DNA from: an uncultured Prevotellaceae bacterium
Lineage (GTDB): Bacteria > Bacteroidota > Bacteroidia > Bacteroidales > Bacteroidaceae
Assembly (NCBI GenBank): GCA_947169245.1
Contig: CAMVPA010000017.1
Span: forward strand, 1 to 64,000
Length of the DNA stretch: 64,000 nucleotides
Direction of reading: 5' to 3'
The notes below the pieces were generated by a model. It did not search any database. It was not told the DNA's origin and saw only the letters and a program-made list of their open reading frames with translations. Shown piece by piece: positions 29,301 to 37,214 of the stretch. Position numbers and translations under genes: made by a program. Within the stretch, counting starts at the first letter, position 1. Each line of letters starts with the position of its first letter.

Positions 29301-30760
29301 TGCAGGATAAGGGCGAGAAGGGCCTGAAGAATATCCCTGTCAGCAATGGCGACACCATCGTGGTTACCGATAAGCGTGGCTACTACGAGCTGCCCCTTGT
29401 TGAGGGCAGTTCCGTCTTTCCCATACTGCCTGCTGGTTACACGCTAGTTGGTAGTCGTGTCGTCAACGCCGCCTTCCGGTATTTCGGAGAGATTGAAGGT
29501 GGAAGGTTGAACGTTGAAGGTGGAAAGTTGAACTTCGCCCTGCAGAAGAAGACCGTCAACCGCCGCTTCCGCGTGAATGTCCTCGGCGACGTACAAGTCA
29601 GCAACTACCAGGAGCTTGACTACGCCACCCGCACCCTCTGGCCCGAACTCCTTCAACCCTCCACCCTCCATCCTCAACCCTCCACCCTCAACCTCTTCCT
29701 CGGCGATCTGGTTAACAACAACCTCTCGCTCTATGAGGACCTGCGCACGCTGATGGAGCAGCTGCCGCAGCAGTCGTGGACCGTTCTTGGCAATCACGAC
29801 CGCGATGTCGACACCGTCAGCTGGCGACAGACGCGCAGCTTCAACGAGGTGTTTGGTGCCGATATGTACGCCTTCAACGAAGGCCGCGTCCACTTCATCG
29901 TGCTCAACAATGTCTATCCGGACGGTGCGCGTGGCTACAAGGGACGCTTCTCCGAGCGCCAGCTGAACTTCGTCCGTCAGGACTTGCAATACGTGCCTGC
30001 CGACCGTCTCGTCGTCCTCTGCATGCATGTGCCGCTGGCCCACTCGCGTAATGCCGACGAGCTCATCAGCCTGGTCGAGGGTAGGGGCGACGTCCTTGTC
30101 CTCAGTGGCCACATGCACCAGGTGGGCCGTTTCTTCCACGAGGGGCGCGGCGTCCGTCTCCACGAGCTCAGCGCCGGTGCCACCTGTGGCTTCTGGTGGG
30201 TGGGCGAGAAAGACGCCGACGGCGTCCCGGCCGCCTTGCAGCAGGAGGGCACGCCCCGCAACTACTTTGTGCTCGACTTCGACGACACCCGCTACCAGCT
30301 GCGTTGTAAGGCTGTAGGCCTTGACGAGGCCCGCCAGATGACCATCCATGTCACCGGCATCGACACCCTCGACCAGCATCTGCGCGACATGAAGACTCTG
30401 CCCGCCGGTCTCGTGATGATGACCGTCTGGGGCGGCTGCGACAGCACTGTCGTGAAGTGTCGCGTCGATGGTGGCGAGTGGCAGCTCTGCCAGAAGCAGG
30501 CGCTCATCGACCCCAACGTGGCCCGCTCCCGTGAGATGAACCTGCAGCACGTCTATCCCACGAAGTACAATCGCATGAATCCCCTGCGCCACCGCGAGTC
30601 GCAGCAGCTGTGGACTCTCCAGCTGCCGGCCGACGTCTGTCGCGATGCCCATACCGTCGAGGTTGAGGCCACCGACGCCTATGGCTTCAGTGCCACAGGC
30701 CGCCGCAGCTTCTGCTTCCCTAAGAATGATGGCTCGAAGACAAGGAAATCGAAGAAGTAG
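26381..30760 (+). CDS. M16 zinc metallopeptidase fused to SdrD-B-like/calcineurin-like phosphoesterase
   Basis: HFLEH inverted zincin motif near N-term; C-term half with GLKNIPVSNGDTIVVTDKRGYYELP and metallophosphoesterase motifs GD(V/L)..., VLGNHDRDV, LSGHMHQ. Confidence 0.85.
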   Translation: MKRNRAMILLLMLMPLLASAQQLSRDPQLRMGRLKNGLTYYIYPNQTPRGEAVYRLFVKSGSVNERDDQQGLAHFLEHLAFNGTQHFPGDGIVRFLESRGAKFGKDLNAHTSFNETVYKLQLPCTDPLMVDSTLTILADWAGGLTIAPDEVEKERGVILSEWLSRGGTQTDNSMRLIMELLNGSIYSRRITIGDTAIIRHATPQTIRDYYEQWYRPELMALAVVGDIDAAQMEALIRKKFEGVGAIRSIRPIGPMSSPAIPEYTEETVSIAMTPGVKTTELDMLMLLPQPPAVQTADDYRQYLERSLVNRLMKTRFAALSFDNPAYAKGSIQYSRFLGATGATDASVELIKGRLRKGIADFITHQQQIYRYGFTQSEIARAKKAVLSSMRNKVASAGRNVSSANLMEEIYADYYEGNRLISREDELALMERFLPAIDSLSLLSLIQQTFESRPQHFLLRGGEEVQQEVSDEDDLRLLISTYRQQPVDRYWHFTDVPDQLTTLEPAEHIVSEQAIPEIGATDLRLDNGARVIFRRSDTEHDRLTLSAFRKGGQYGLDSLHYFTGVVGPSIISLSGAGDFTREALSHYLTGNTASVRLLVDKLRTGVAGSAHLQDMETMFQLLWLRWTQPRLDTSVCRITIDKLKESYLTKPETPQNAFSRELGWIIGGRNYTNRVMTDAVIDHEVKTADMLALHHRFYGPATGFTFVLIGDCDLDDVRPYINTYIGALPAGQPDTTWVVPARQIPHRYTEFISPTNDQQKASVMLTFQQDNAVGDLQRQEVYGAALKSILRSALLKRLREDMGKVYSVSASVASGRYPTYLSRATIAFVCQPDDVDTLIGATHDELHRLYTQPQLYADYLDDVRQNLLKENALQRQQSSYWTSFIRNAVYNNQENWAWADSYDDVVGEMTLDTLVSYAHHVLRDAYEVKAVLLPPSAHNLPPSTLRPQPSSFNNPSSTFNLLKGNVFDDRNQNGVQDKGEKGLKNIPVSNGDTIVVTDKRGYYELPLVEGSSVFPILPAGYTLVGSRVVNAAFRYFGEIEGGRLNVEGGKLNFALQKKTVNRRFRVNVLGDVQVSNYQELDYATRTLWPELLQPSTLHPQPSTLNLFLGDLVNNNLSLYEDLRTLMEQLPQQSWTVLGNHDRDVDTVSWRQTRSFNEVFGADMYAFNEGRVHFIVLNNVYPDGARGYKGRFSERQLNFVRQDLQYVPADRLVVLCMHVPLAHSRNADELISLVEGRGDVLVLSGHMHQVGRFFHEGRGVRLHELSAGATCGFWWVGEKDADGVPAALQQEGTPRNYFVLDFDDTRYQLRCKAVGLDEARQMTIHVTGIDTLDQHLRDMKTLPAGLVMMTVWGGCDSTVVKCRVDGGEWQLCQKQALIDPNVARSREMNLQHVYPTKYNRMNPLRHRESQQLWTLQLPADVCRDAHTVEVEATDAYGFSATGRRSFCFPKNDGSKTRKSKK
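29171..29268. repeat. Period-7 array at peptidase/phosphoesterase junction
   Basis: ccgccctccgcccacaaccttccaccctcaaccctccgccctcagccatcatccttcaataatccatcctccaccttcaacctt. Confidence 0.8.
29491..29535. repeat. Period-7-type array, opposite orientation, in CDS
   Basis: gattgaaggtggaaggttgaacgttgaaggtggaaagttgaac. Confidence 0.8.
29650..29702. repeat. Period-7 array in CDS
   Basis: cttcaaccctccaccctccatcctcaaccctccaccctcaacctc encoding LQPSTLHPQPSTLNL. Confidence 0.85.
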
Positions 30761-30792
30761 GGAAACGCCTATGCCGATTTAGGGAAATCCGC

Positions 30793-30823
30793 TTGCTTAT
30801 ATCCTGGAATTGTGTTATCTTTG
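30793..30823 (+). promoter_or_regulatory. Bacteroidetes-type promoter
   Basis: TTG-N20-TATCTTTG upstream of Gly-zipper lipoprotein. Confidence 0.65.
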
Positions 30824-30853
30824 CACCGTAGAACAATCAAACCCGTACGCGAT

Positions 30854-31201
30854 ATGAAGAAAGCAATAATCTTTTTGTTTGTCGCTGTCTTGATGCTCAG
30901 CAGCTGTGGCACCTATGAGTCTGGCGCATATAATGGCGCTCAGTTCGGCTCTATTATCGGATCGGCCATTGGCAGCCTGGCTGGCGGAAGGCGTGGTAGT
31001 GACATTGGCGGGCTGGCTGGCTTGGCCGGTGGTGCCGTCGTTGGTGCAGCCGTTGGCAAGGCTGCCGAATACAAAGCGCAGCAGAGGGTTCAGCAACGGG
31101 AGGTTCGTCAGCAACAGCAGAAAAATGAGCAGAGCCAGCAGAAGCAGGACGGCAGTGGCTACGACCCCAACAACGGCGGCGACGACACCCTGCCGTGGTA
31201 A
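30854..31201 (+). CDS. Glycine-zipper lipoprotein
   Basis: Lipobox VLMLSSCGTYES; GSIIGSAIGSLAGGRRGSDIGGLAGLAGGAVVGAAVG. Confidence 0.75.
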   Translation: MKKAIIFLFVAVLMLSSCGTYESGAYNGAQFGSIIGSAIGSLAGGRRGSDIGGLAGLAGGAVVGAAVGKAAEYKAQQRVQQREVRQQQQKNEQSQQKQDGSGYDPNNGGDDTLPW

Positions 31202-31240
31202 TCTTGAGTATAGTAGGGTAGAGGGGACTTTAGCAATGAT

Positions 31241-31726
31241 CTATTGGCGCCACTTGGCAACGGTGGAGTCGCCCTCGAGAATGTCGGCCACGTCGAGCTC
31301 TAATTTGGGCACTATCTCGTCCTCGGGCTTGAAGGGGATGTTCAGCTCATTCACTTTCTCTACCGTCACCGGTGCTATGCCCTGGGCTATCATGCCCAGC
31401 GCCTTGGCGGCGCCCCAGGAGAGGTCGATGATGCGCCCCTTACGAAACGGGCCGCGGTCGTTGACACGCACCACCACCTGTTGGCCGTTGGTGATGTTGG
31501 TTACCTTCAGCAACGTGCCGAAGGGATAGCTGCGGTGAGCGCAGGTCAGCGAGTCCTTATGCAGCCGTTCGCCGCTGGCCGTCTTGCGTCCGGAGAACTT
31601 CTTGGGATAGTAGGAAGCTTTGCCGCTCTGCGTCTGTGCCGTCGTGTGCTGGAAGTACAACAAACAAACCGCGCACAACACCGTCGTGCGAAGAAGAATC
31701 TTTGCGATGGTCTTTTCGTTAAACAT
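31241..31726 (-). CDS. rlpA: RlpA-like double-psi beta-barrel septal/cell-wall protein
   Basis: GKASYYPKKFSGRKTASGERL...VRVNDRGPFRKGRIIDLSWGAAKALGM. Confidence 0.88.
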   Translation of the reverse strand: MFNEKTIAKILLRTTVLCAVCLLYFQHTTAQTQSGKASYYPKKFSGRKTASGERLHKDSLTCAHRSYPFGTLLKVTNITNGQQVVVRVNDRGPFRKGRIIDLSWGAAKALGMIAQGIAPVTVEKVNELNIPFKPEDEIVPKLELDVADILEGDSTVAKWRQ

Positions 31727-31736
31727 ATTCCGGCTG

Positions 31737-31767
31737 CAAAGATAGTGTAAATCGTGCAAAACACCAA
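31737..31767 (-). promoter_or_regulatory. Bacteroidetes-type promoter for rlpA
   Basis: Reverse strand TTTGG-N20-TATCTTTG. Confidence 0.55.
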
Positions 31768-32009
31768 ATTTATTAGTTTTTTTTGTTTTTTCCGCTCTTT
31801 TTGCTTACTTTTATTACCAAGAAATAGTGCATGACTATTTCAAAATACTCCATGACTATTTTGTAAAAGTAGGCCCCTTTTGAAACAGTATTTGTCGCAT
31901 TGAGTAGGCGTTTACACATCCGTCTCTGGCAGGCGCAGCAAATTCGTGTAATTAGTGAAATTCGTAGTTAAAAAGATAATCTGCGACTGAATATCAGAAC
32001 ATCTAATGA

Positions 32010-32045
32010 AGAGTGGCGATTCCCGCAAGGGAGTCGCCACTCTTG
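32010..32045 (-). terminator. Hairpin terminator downstream of gdhA
   Basis: AAGAGTGGCGATTCCCGCAAGGGAGTCGCCACTCTTG. Confidence 0.7.
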
Positions 32046-32066
32046 TTTTGGAGAACCTTTGACGGC

Positions 32067-33404
32067 TCAGACAATTCCTTGAGCCATCATAGCTTTAGCA
32101 ACCTTCATGAAGCCGGCAACGTTGGCACCCTTGACGTAGTTGACGTAGCCGGAGGGCTCGCGGCCGTACTTGACACACTGCTCGTGGATGCCGGCCATGA
32201 TCTGGTGCAGACGCTGGTCGACCTCGTCGGCACTCCACGAGAGGCGCATGGAGTTCTGGGTCATCTCCAGACCGCTGGTGGCCACACCGCCGGCGTTGAC
32301 GGCCTTGCCTGGGGCGAAGAGCTGGCCGGCAGCGATGAACTTCTCGGCAGCCTCGGCCGTGCAGCCCATGTTGCTGACCTCGGCCACGCAGAGAGGTTTG
32401 TTGGCCAGAATCTGGTCGGCATCGTCGCCGTTGAGCTCGTTCTGTGTGGCACAAGGCAGGTAGATGTCGGCCTTCTGTTCCCACGGTTTTTTGTTGGCAA
32501 AAAACTCTGCGCCGTCGAACTCGTCGGCATAAGGCTGGCAGATGTCGTTGCCCGAGGCACGGAGCTCCAGCAGGTAGTCAATCTTCTCGGCGTCCAGTCC
32601 AGCGGGGTCGTAGATGTAGCCGTCGGGGCCGCTGATGGTGATGACCTTGGCGCCGAGCTCGGTAGCCTTCTTGGCTGCGCCCCATGCCACATTGCCGAAG
32701 CCGCTGAGGGCTACGGTCTTACCCTTGATGTCGAGACCGTGCTCCGTCAGCATCTGGTGGACGAAGTAGAGGGCGCCATAGCCAGTGGCCTCAGGACGCA
32801 GGATGGAGCCTCCCCACTCGCGGCCCTTGCCTGTGAGCACGCCCTGGAACTGGTGGGTAAGCTTCTTGTACTGGCCGTAGAGGTAGCCAATCTCGCGGGC
32901 TCCCACGCCGATGTCGCCGGCGGGCACGTCCTCGTCGGGGCCTATGTGACGGTAGAGCTCCGTCATGAAGGCCTGACAGAACTTCATGACCTCGTTGTCG
33001 CTCTTGCCGCGGATGGAGAAGTCCGAACCGCCCTTGCCGCCGCCCATGGGCAGCGTGGTGAGTGCGTTCTTGAAGGTCTGCTCGAAGCCGAGGAACTTCA
33101 GGATGCTCAGGTTCACGCTGGAGTGGAAACGGAGTCCGCCCTTGTAGGGGCCGATGGCGCTGTTGAACTGTACACGGTAGCCGAGGTTCACCTGCACCTC
33201 GCCCTTGTCGTCGACCCAGGGCACACGGAAGGTGATAATGCGCTCGGGCTCGACGATGCGCTCCACGATCTTTGCTTTCTCGAACTCGGGGTGCTGGTTG
33301 TAGACGTCCTTGATGGATTCCAGAACTTCGCGGACTGCCTGCAGATACTCTAACTCTCCTGGATGCTTACGCTCCAAGTCTTGCATGATTTTGTTTACTT
33401 CCAT
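32067..33404 (-). CDS. gdhA: NADP-specific glutamate dehydrogenase
   Basis: MEVNKIMQDLERKHPGELEYLQAVREVLESIKDVYNQHPEFEKAKIVERIVEPERIITFRVPWVDDKGEVQVNLGYRVQFNSAIGPYKGGLRFH; start at 33404. Confidence 0.96.
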   Translation of the reverse strand: MEVNKIMQDLERKHPGELEYLQAVREVLESIKDVYNQHPEFEKAKIVERIVEPERIITFRVPWVDDKGEVQVNLGYRVQFNSAIGPYKGGLRFHSSVNLSILKFLGFEQTFKNALTTLPMGGGKGGSDFSIRGKSDNEVMKFCQAFMTELYRHIGPDEDVPAGDIGVGAREIGYLYGQYKKLTHQFQGVLTGKGREWGGSILRPEATGYGALYFVHQMLTEHGLDIKGKTVALSGFGNVAWGAAKKATELGAKVITISGPDGYIYDPAGLDAEKIDYLLELRASGNDICQPYADEFDGAEFFANKKPWEQKADIYLPCATQNELNGDDADQILANKPLCVAEVSNMGCTAEAAEKFIAAGQLFAPGKAVNAGGVATSGLEMTQNSMRLSWSADEVDQRLHQIMAGIHEQCVKYGREPSGYVNYVKGANVAGFMKVAKAMMAQGIV

Positions 33405-33535
33405 AGTAACATGTAGCTTTAAAGGTTTCAAATTGTCATTTGATGGTGCAAATGTAGGAAATAATCTGATAAGTTCCAAGGAAAACGGCGGATATTTTCT
33501 GTATAAATAGTTACACTTTGTTAATTCGCCAAAAA

Positions 33536-33570
33536 GAGGGACAGCACCACGCGTCGGATGCTGTCCCTGC
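33536..33570 (-). terminator. Hairpin downstream of hsp20
   Basis: GGGACAGCaccacgcgtcggatGCTGTCCC. Confidence 0.5.
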
Positions 33571-33601
33571 TTGTCAATTTGAACTATAATAACCAAAAAC
33601 T

Positions 33602-34027
33602 TTATGAAACTTCAATACTCTTCGAGACCTTGGCCTCTTTCTCCTGCTTCGGCAGGGTGACGGTGAGGATGCCGTCCTGTACGCGGGCCGAGATTTTGTC
33701 CTTCACCACGTCCTCGGGGAGTGAGTAGTTCTGCTGGTAGTTGGTGTACGAGAACTCACGGCGCAGATAGTGCTGCTTCTTGTCCTCCTCCTTGTGCTCC
33801 ATCTTGTTCTCGATGGAGATGCAGAGGTTACCGTCCTCGTTGAGGCTCACACGGCAGTACTCCTTCTTGATGCCGGGAGCGGCCACCTCCATGGTGTACT
33901 CCTTCTCATTCTCCTTGACGTTGACGGCCGGAGCTGTCGTCTTGCAGGTGCTCGGTGTGAAGTCGCTGTTCATGAACTCATCAAACACTGTGGGGAACCA
34001 ACTGTTCTTAAACATGACTGGTAGCAT
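33602..34027 (-). CDS. Hsp20/alpha-crystallin small heat-shock protein
   Basis: YTMEVAAPGIKKEYCRVSLNEDGNLCISIENK...ISARVQDGILTVTLPKQ. Confidence 0.92.
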   Translation of the reverse strand: MLPVMFKNSWFPTVFDEFMNSDFTPSTCKTTAPAVNVKENEKEYTMEVAAPGIKKEYCRVSLNEDGNLCISIENKMEHKEEDKKQHYLRREFSYTNYQQNYSLPEDVVKDKISARVQDGILTVTLPKQEKEAKVSKSIEVS

Positions 34028-34148
34028 AATCATTACCTCCTAATTCTATTGTTTAAATGGTTAAACATGTTATTCTTGTCTTGGGCCTGGGCTTTCGCTT
34101 CGGCTTTCACACATGATGAAGCAAGATATGTGCCAGTAGACGAAAATC

Positions 34149-34185
34149 TGCCAGAATGGCGCTATGATGCGTCAATCTGGCAGAA
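34149..34185. promoter_or_regulatory. Inverted repeat upstream of hsp20 (possible operator)
   Basis: TCTGCCAGA...TCTGGCAGA perfect 9-bp arms between metY and hsp20. Confidence 0.35.
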
Positions 34186-34207
34186 TAAGGCGGGCTCGCA
34201 GGCTGCT

Positions 34208-35536
34208 TTAGATCTTGTCTAATGCCTGACGGATGTCGTCGAGAATGTCCTCGACGTCCTCGATGCCCACGGAGAGGCGGATGAGGTCGGGAGCCACGCC
34301 GGCTTCGAGCAGCTGCTCGTCGCTCAGCTGGCGATGGGTGTGCGAGGCGGGGTGCAGCACGCAGGTGCGGGCATCGGCCACGTGGGTCACGATGTTGATC
34401 ATCTTGAGCGAGTCCATCCACTTGATGGCTGTCTCGCGCGTACCTTTAAGACCAAAGGCAATGACGCCGCAGGAGCCGTTGGGCAGGTACTTCTGGCCGA
34501 GCTCGTAGGCCTTGTCGTCCTTCAGTCCGCAGTAGTGTACCCACGCCACTTTCCAGTTGTCGTGCAAGAACTCGGCCACGCGCTGGGCGTTCTTGCAGTG
34601 CTGTGCCATGCGCAGGTGGAGCGTCTGGAGTCCCAGGTTCAGCAGGAACGAGTTCTGCGGGGCGGGGATGGAGCCGAGGTCGCGCATCAGCTGGGCAATA
34701 AGCTTCGTGGTGAAGCCCATTCTTCCGAAGGCTTTTACGTAGGTCAGGCCGTGATACGACTCGTCGGGGGTGCAGAGACCGGGGAATTTGGCCTCCCCAA
34801 GTCCCTCGGCCGAGGGCGTGAACGGCCCATCCTTGTGGGTGCAGGTCATCCAGTCGAAGTTGCCACTGTCGACGACGCAGCCGCCCACCTGGGTAGCCAG
34901 GCCGTCCATATACTTCGTGGTGGAGTGGGTCACGATGTCGGCGCCCCACTCGAAGGGACGGCAGTTGACGGGTGTGGCGAAGGTGTTGTCGACGATGAGG
35001 GGCACACCGTTCTTGTGGGCGATGCGTGCGAAGCGCTCAATGTCGAAGACGGCGCAGCCGGGGTTCGAGATGGTCTCGCCAAACATGGCCTTGGTATTGG
35101 GGCGGAAGGCGGCCTGTATCTCCTCATCGCTTGCGTCCTGCGAGATGAACGTGCAGTCGATGCCCAGCTTCTTCAGCGTCACGCCGAAGAGGTTGTAGGT
35201 GCCGCCGTAGATCTCGTTCGAGGTGATGAAGTGGTCGCCAGCCTGGCAGATGTTGAAGATGGCGTAGAAGTTAGCCGCCTGACCGCTGGAGGTCAGCACG
35301 GCGCCAACGCCACCCTCCAGCGTGGCTATCTTGGCTGCCACGGCGTCGTTGGTGGGGTTCTGCAGACGGGTGTAGAAGTAGCCCTCCTTCTCCAGGTCAA
35401 ACAACTTTGCCATCTCGTCGGAGTCGTCGTACTTGAATGTCGTCGACTGGATGATGGGCAACTCAATAGGTTCTCCGTTCTTGGCCTTGTAGCCTGCCTG
35501 TACGCAGAGCGTGCCTTGTCTCAGTTTCTTTTCCAT
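34208..35536 (-). CDS. metY: O-acetylhomoserine aminocarboxypropyltransferase/cysteine synthase
   Basis: LRQGTLCVQAGYKAKNGEPIELPIIQSTTFKY...THSTTKYMDG. Confidence 0.92.
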   Translation of the reverse strand: MEKKLRQGTLCVQAGYKAKNGEPIELPIIQSTTFKYDDSDEMAKLFDLEKEGYFYTRLQNPTNDAVAAKIATLEGGVGAVLTSSGQAANFYAIFNICQAGDHFITSNEIYGGTYNLFGVTLKKLGIDCTFISQDASDEEIQAAFRPNTKAMFGETISNPGCAVFDIERFARIAHKNGVPLIVDNTFATPVNCRPFEWGADIVTHSTTKYMDGLATQVGGCVVDSGNFDWMTCTHKDGPFTPSAEGLGEAKFPGLCTPDESYHGLTYVKAFGRMGFTTKLIAQLMRDLGSIPAPQNSFLLNLGLQTLHLRMAQHCKNAQRVAEFLHDNWKVAWVHYCGLKDDKAYELGQKYLPNGSCGVIAFGLKGTRETAIKWMDSLKMINIVTHVADARTCVLHPASHTHRQLSDEQLLEAGVAPDLIRLSVGIEDVEDILDDIRQALDKI

Positions 35537-35771
35537 TTTTCAGGGTGTTTTAAGTTTTTGCCTGCAAAAGTACAAAAAAGAGTTGAGAGTTGAGAGGCGA
35601 AGCATGACTTTTTTCCCATTTTCTTTTGTTCTTCTCTCGACTTTTCGTAACTTTGTCATCAGGGATGACGAAATTACTCCGTCTCGGCAAAAAAAGAAAG
35701 AACTTTCTTTGTTTTGCGCTCAACTTTTCGTAACTTTGCCATCTGATTATCAAACTATAAGACTTAAGACA

Positions 35772-37214
35772 ATGAAAAAGCTTATTACATTACTTGTTCT
35801 GCTGCTGCTCGTCACGGGTATGCAGGCACAGAGGAAATTCACGCTCAACCTGACCGACGACGGCAAGGCACAGATGGTGTGCTTCCTGCCTGAGACGCCG
35901 TCGGGCATGGCTATTGTTGGTGTGCCGGGTGGCGGCTATTCCATGTTGTCGAACACCCACGAGGGAACACAGGCCTCCGGCTGGCTGAACAAGCAGGGTA
36001 TAGCCTACTTCGTGGTGAACTACCGCCTGCCCGAGGGCGACCGCACCAAGCCCATCAGCGACGTGGAGCAGGGCATCCGCATTGTCCGCGACTCGGCCGC
36101 CGTCTGGGGCATCAATCCGCACAGTGTGGGTATCATGGGCTTCTCGGCTGGAGGCCACCTGTCTTCGGTCATCTCCACGCACTCCGATTTCGACGTGCGT
36201 CCCGACTTCACCATCCTCTTCTATCCTGTCATCTCAATGGACGAGCGTGTGTCGCACGTGTGGTCGTGCCGCAACTTCCTCGGCGAGGACCAGAAAAATC
36301 CTGCCATGGTGCGTGACTTCTCTACCGACAAGGCTGTGCGCCGCCACCTGACGCCGCCGGCCTGCATCATCATGGCCAGCGACGACCGTCTGGTGCCGCC
36401 CGTCACCAATGGCGTGCAGTACTACTCGGCCATGCGCAACGCCGGCAACGAGTGTGCCATGTTCATCTATCCGACGGGCGACCACGGCTTCGGCTTCGGT
36501 CCCTGGTTCAAGTACCACGACCAGATGCTCACCGACCTGGGCAACTGGCTCAAGGCACGCCAGACGCCCAAGCCAGACGCCATCCGTGTGGCCTGCATCG
36601 GCAATAGCATCACCGACGGCCACGGCATCGACATGTGCGATGCCTACGGCTATCCTGCCGAGCTGCAGAAGCTGCTGGGCAAGGACTACTGGGTGAAGAA
36701 CTTCGGCGTGAGTTCCCGCACGTTGCTGAACAAGGGCGACTTCCCCTACATGAACGAGATGGCATGGCGCGACGCTCAGGCCTTCAAGCCCGATGTCGTC
36801 ATCATCAAGCTGGGCACCAACGACTCGAAGCCCCAGAACTGGCAGCATGGCGAAGAGTTCCGCCAGGACTTGGAACAGATGATCACCACGCTGCGCCCCG
36901 ACCTGGCACAGCCTGTGAAGAAGGGTAAGAAGGCCAAGAAGCTTCAGCCCTCCAACGCCAAGCCCCAGATCATCCTCTGTACGCCCATCCCGGCCTTCAA
37001 GTCGACGTGGAACATCAGCGACTCCGTCATTGTGAATGGCATCATCCCCATACAGCAGGAGGTGGCCAAGAAGTACGGCTTACAGGTCATCGACCTGCAC
37101 ACGCTCTTTGCCGGCGATGGCGACAAGATGCTCTCCGACGGTATCCACCCCGACGGTAGGGGTGCCCACCGCATGGCAGAGATCATCGCTGCCGCGATGG
37201 CACCAAAGAAATAA
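35772..37214 (+). CDS. Two-domain esterase: alpha/beta-hydrolase (BD-FAE-like) + SGNH/GDSL acetylesterase
   Basis: GFSAGGH nucleophile elbow; CIGNSITDGHG and KLGTNDSK SGNH blocks; signal peptide MKKLITLLVLLLLVTGMQAQ. Confidence 0.82.
   Translation: MKKLITLLVLLLLVTGMQAQRKFTLNLTDDGKAQMVCFLPETPSGMAIVGVPGGGYSMLSNTHEGTQASGWLNKQGIAYFVVNYRLPEGDRTKPISDVEQGIRIVRDSAAVWGINPHSVGIMGFSAGGHLSSVISTHSDFDVRPDFTILFYPVISMDERVSHVWSCRNFLGEDQKNPAMVRDFSTDKAVRRHLTPPACIIMASDDRLVPPVTNGVQYYSAMRNAGNECAMFIYPTGDHGFGFGPWFKYHDQMLTDLGNWLKARQTPKPDAIRVACIGNSITDGHGIDMCDAYGYPAELQKLLGKDYWVKNFGVSSRTLLNKGDFPYMNEMAWRDAQAFKPDVVIIKLGTNDSKPQNWQHGEEFRQDLEQMITTLRPDLAQPVKKGKKAKKLQPSNAKPQIILCTPIPAFKSTWNISDSVIVNGIIPIQQEVAKKYGLQVIDLHTLFAGDGDKMLSDGIHPDGRGAHRMAEIIAAAMAPKK

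Noticed and set aside
26381-30760. Interpreting the 1459-aa ORF as an assembly-induced fusion
   Set aside because: The frame is continuous with sensible domains either side and a repeat joint; kept as a real fusion candidate, though read-level verification is still needed.
32013-33353. 446-aa plus-strand ORF antisense to gdhA (and 34334-35593 antisense to metY)
   Set aside because: Fully overlaps a highly conserved enzyme; low-complexity shadow translation.
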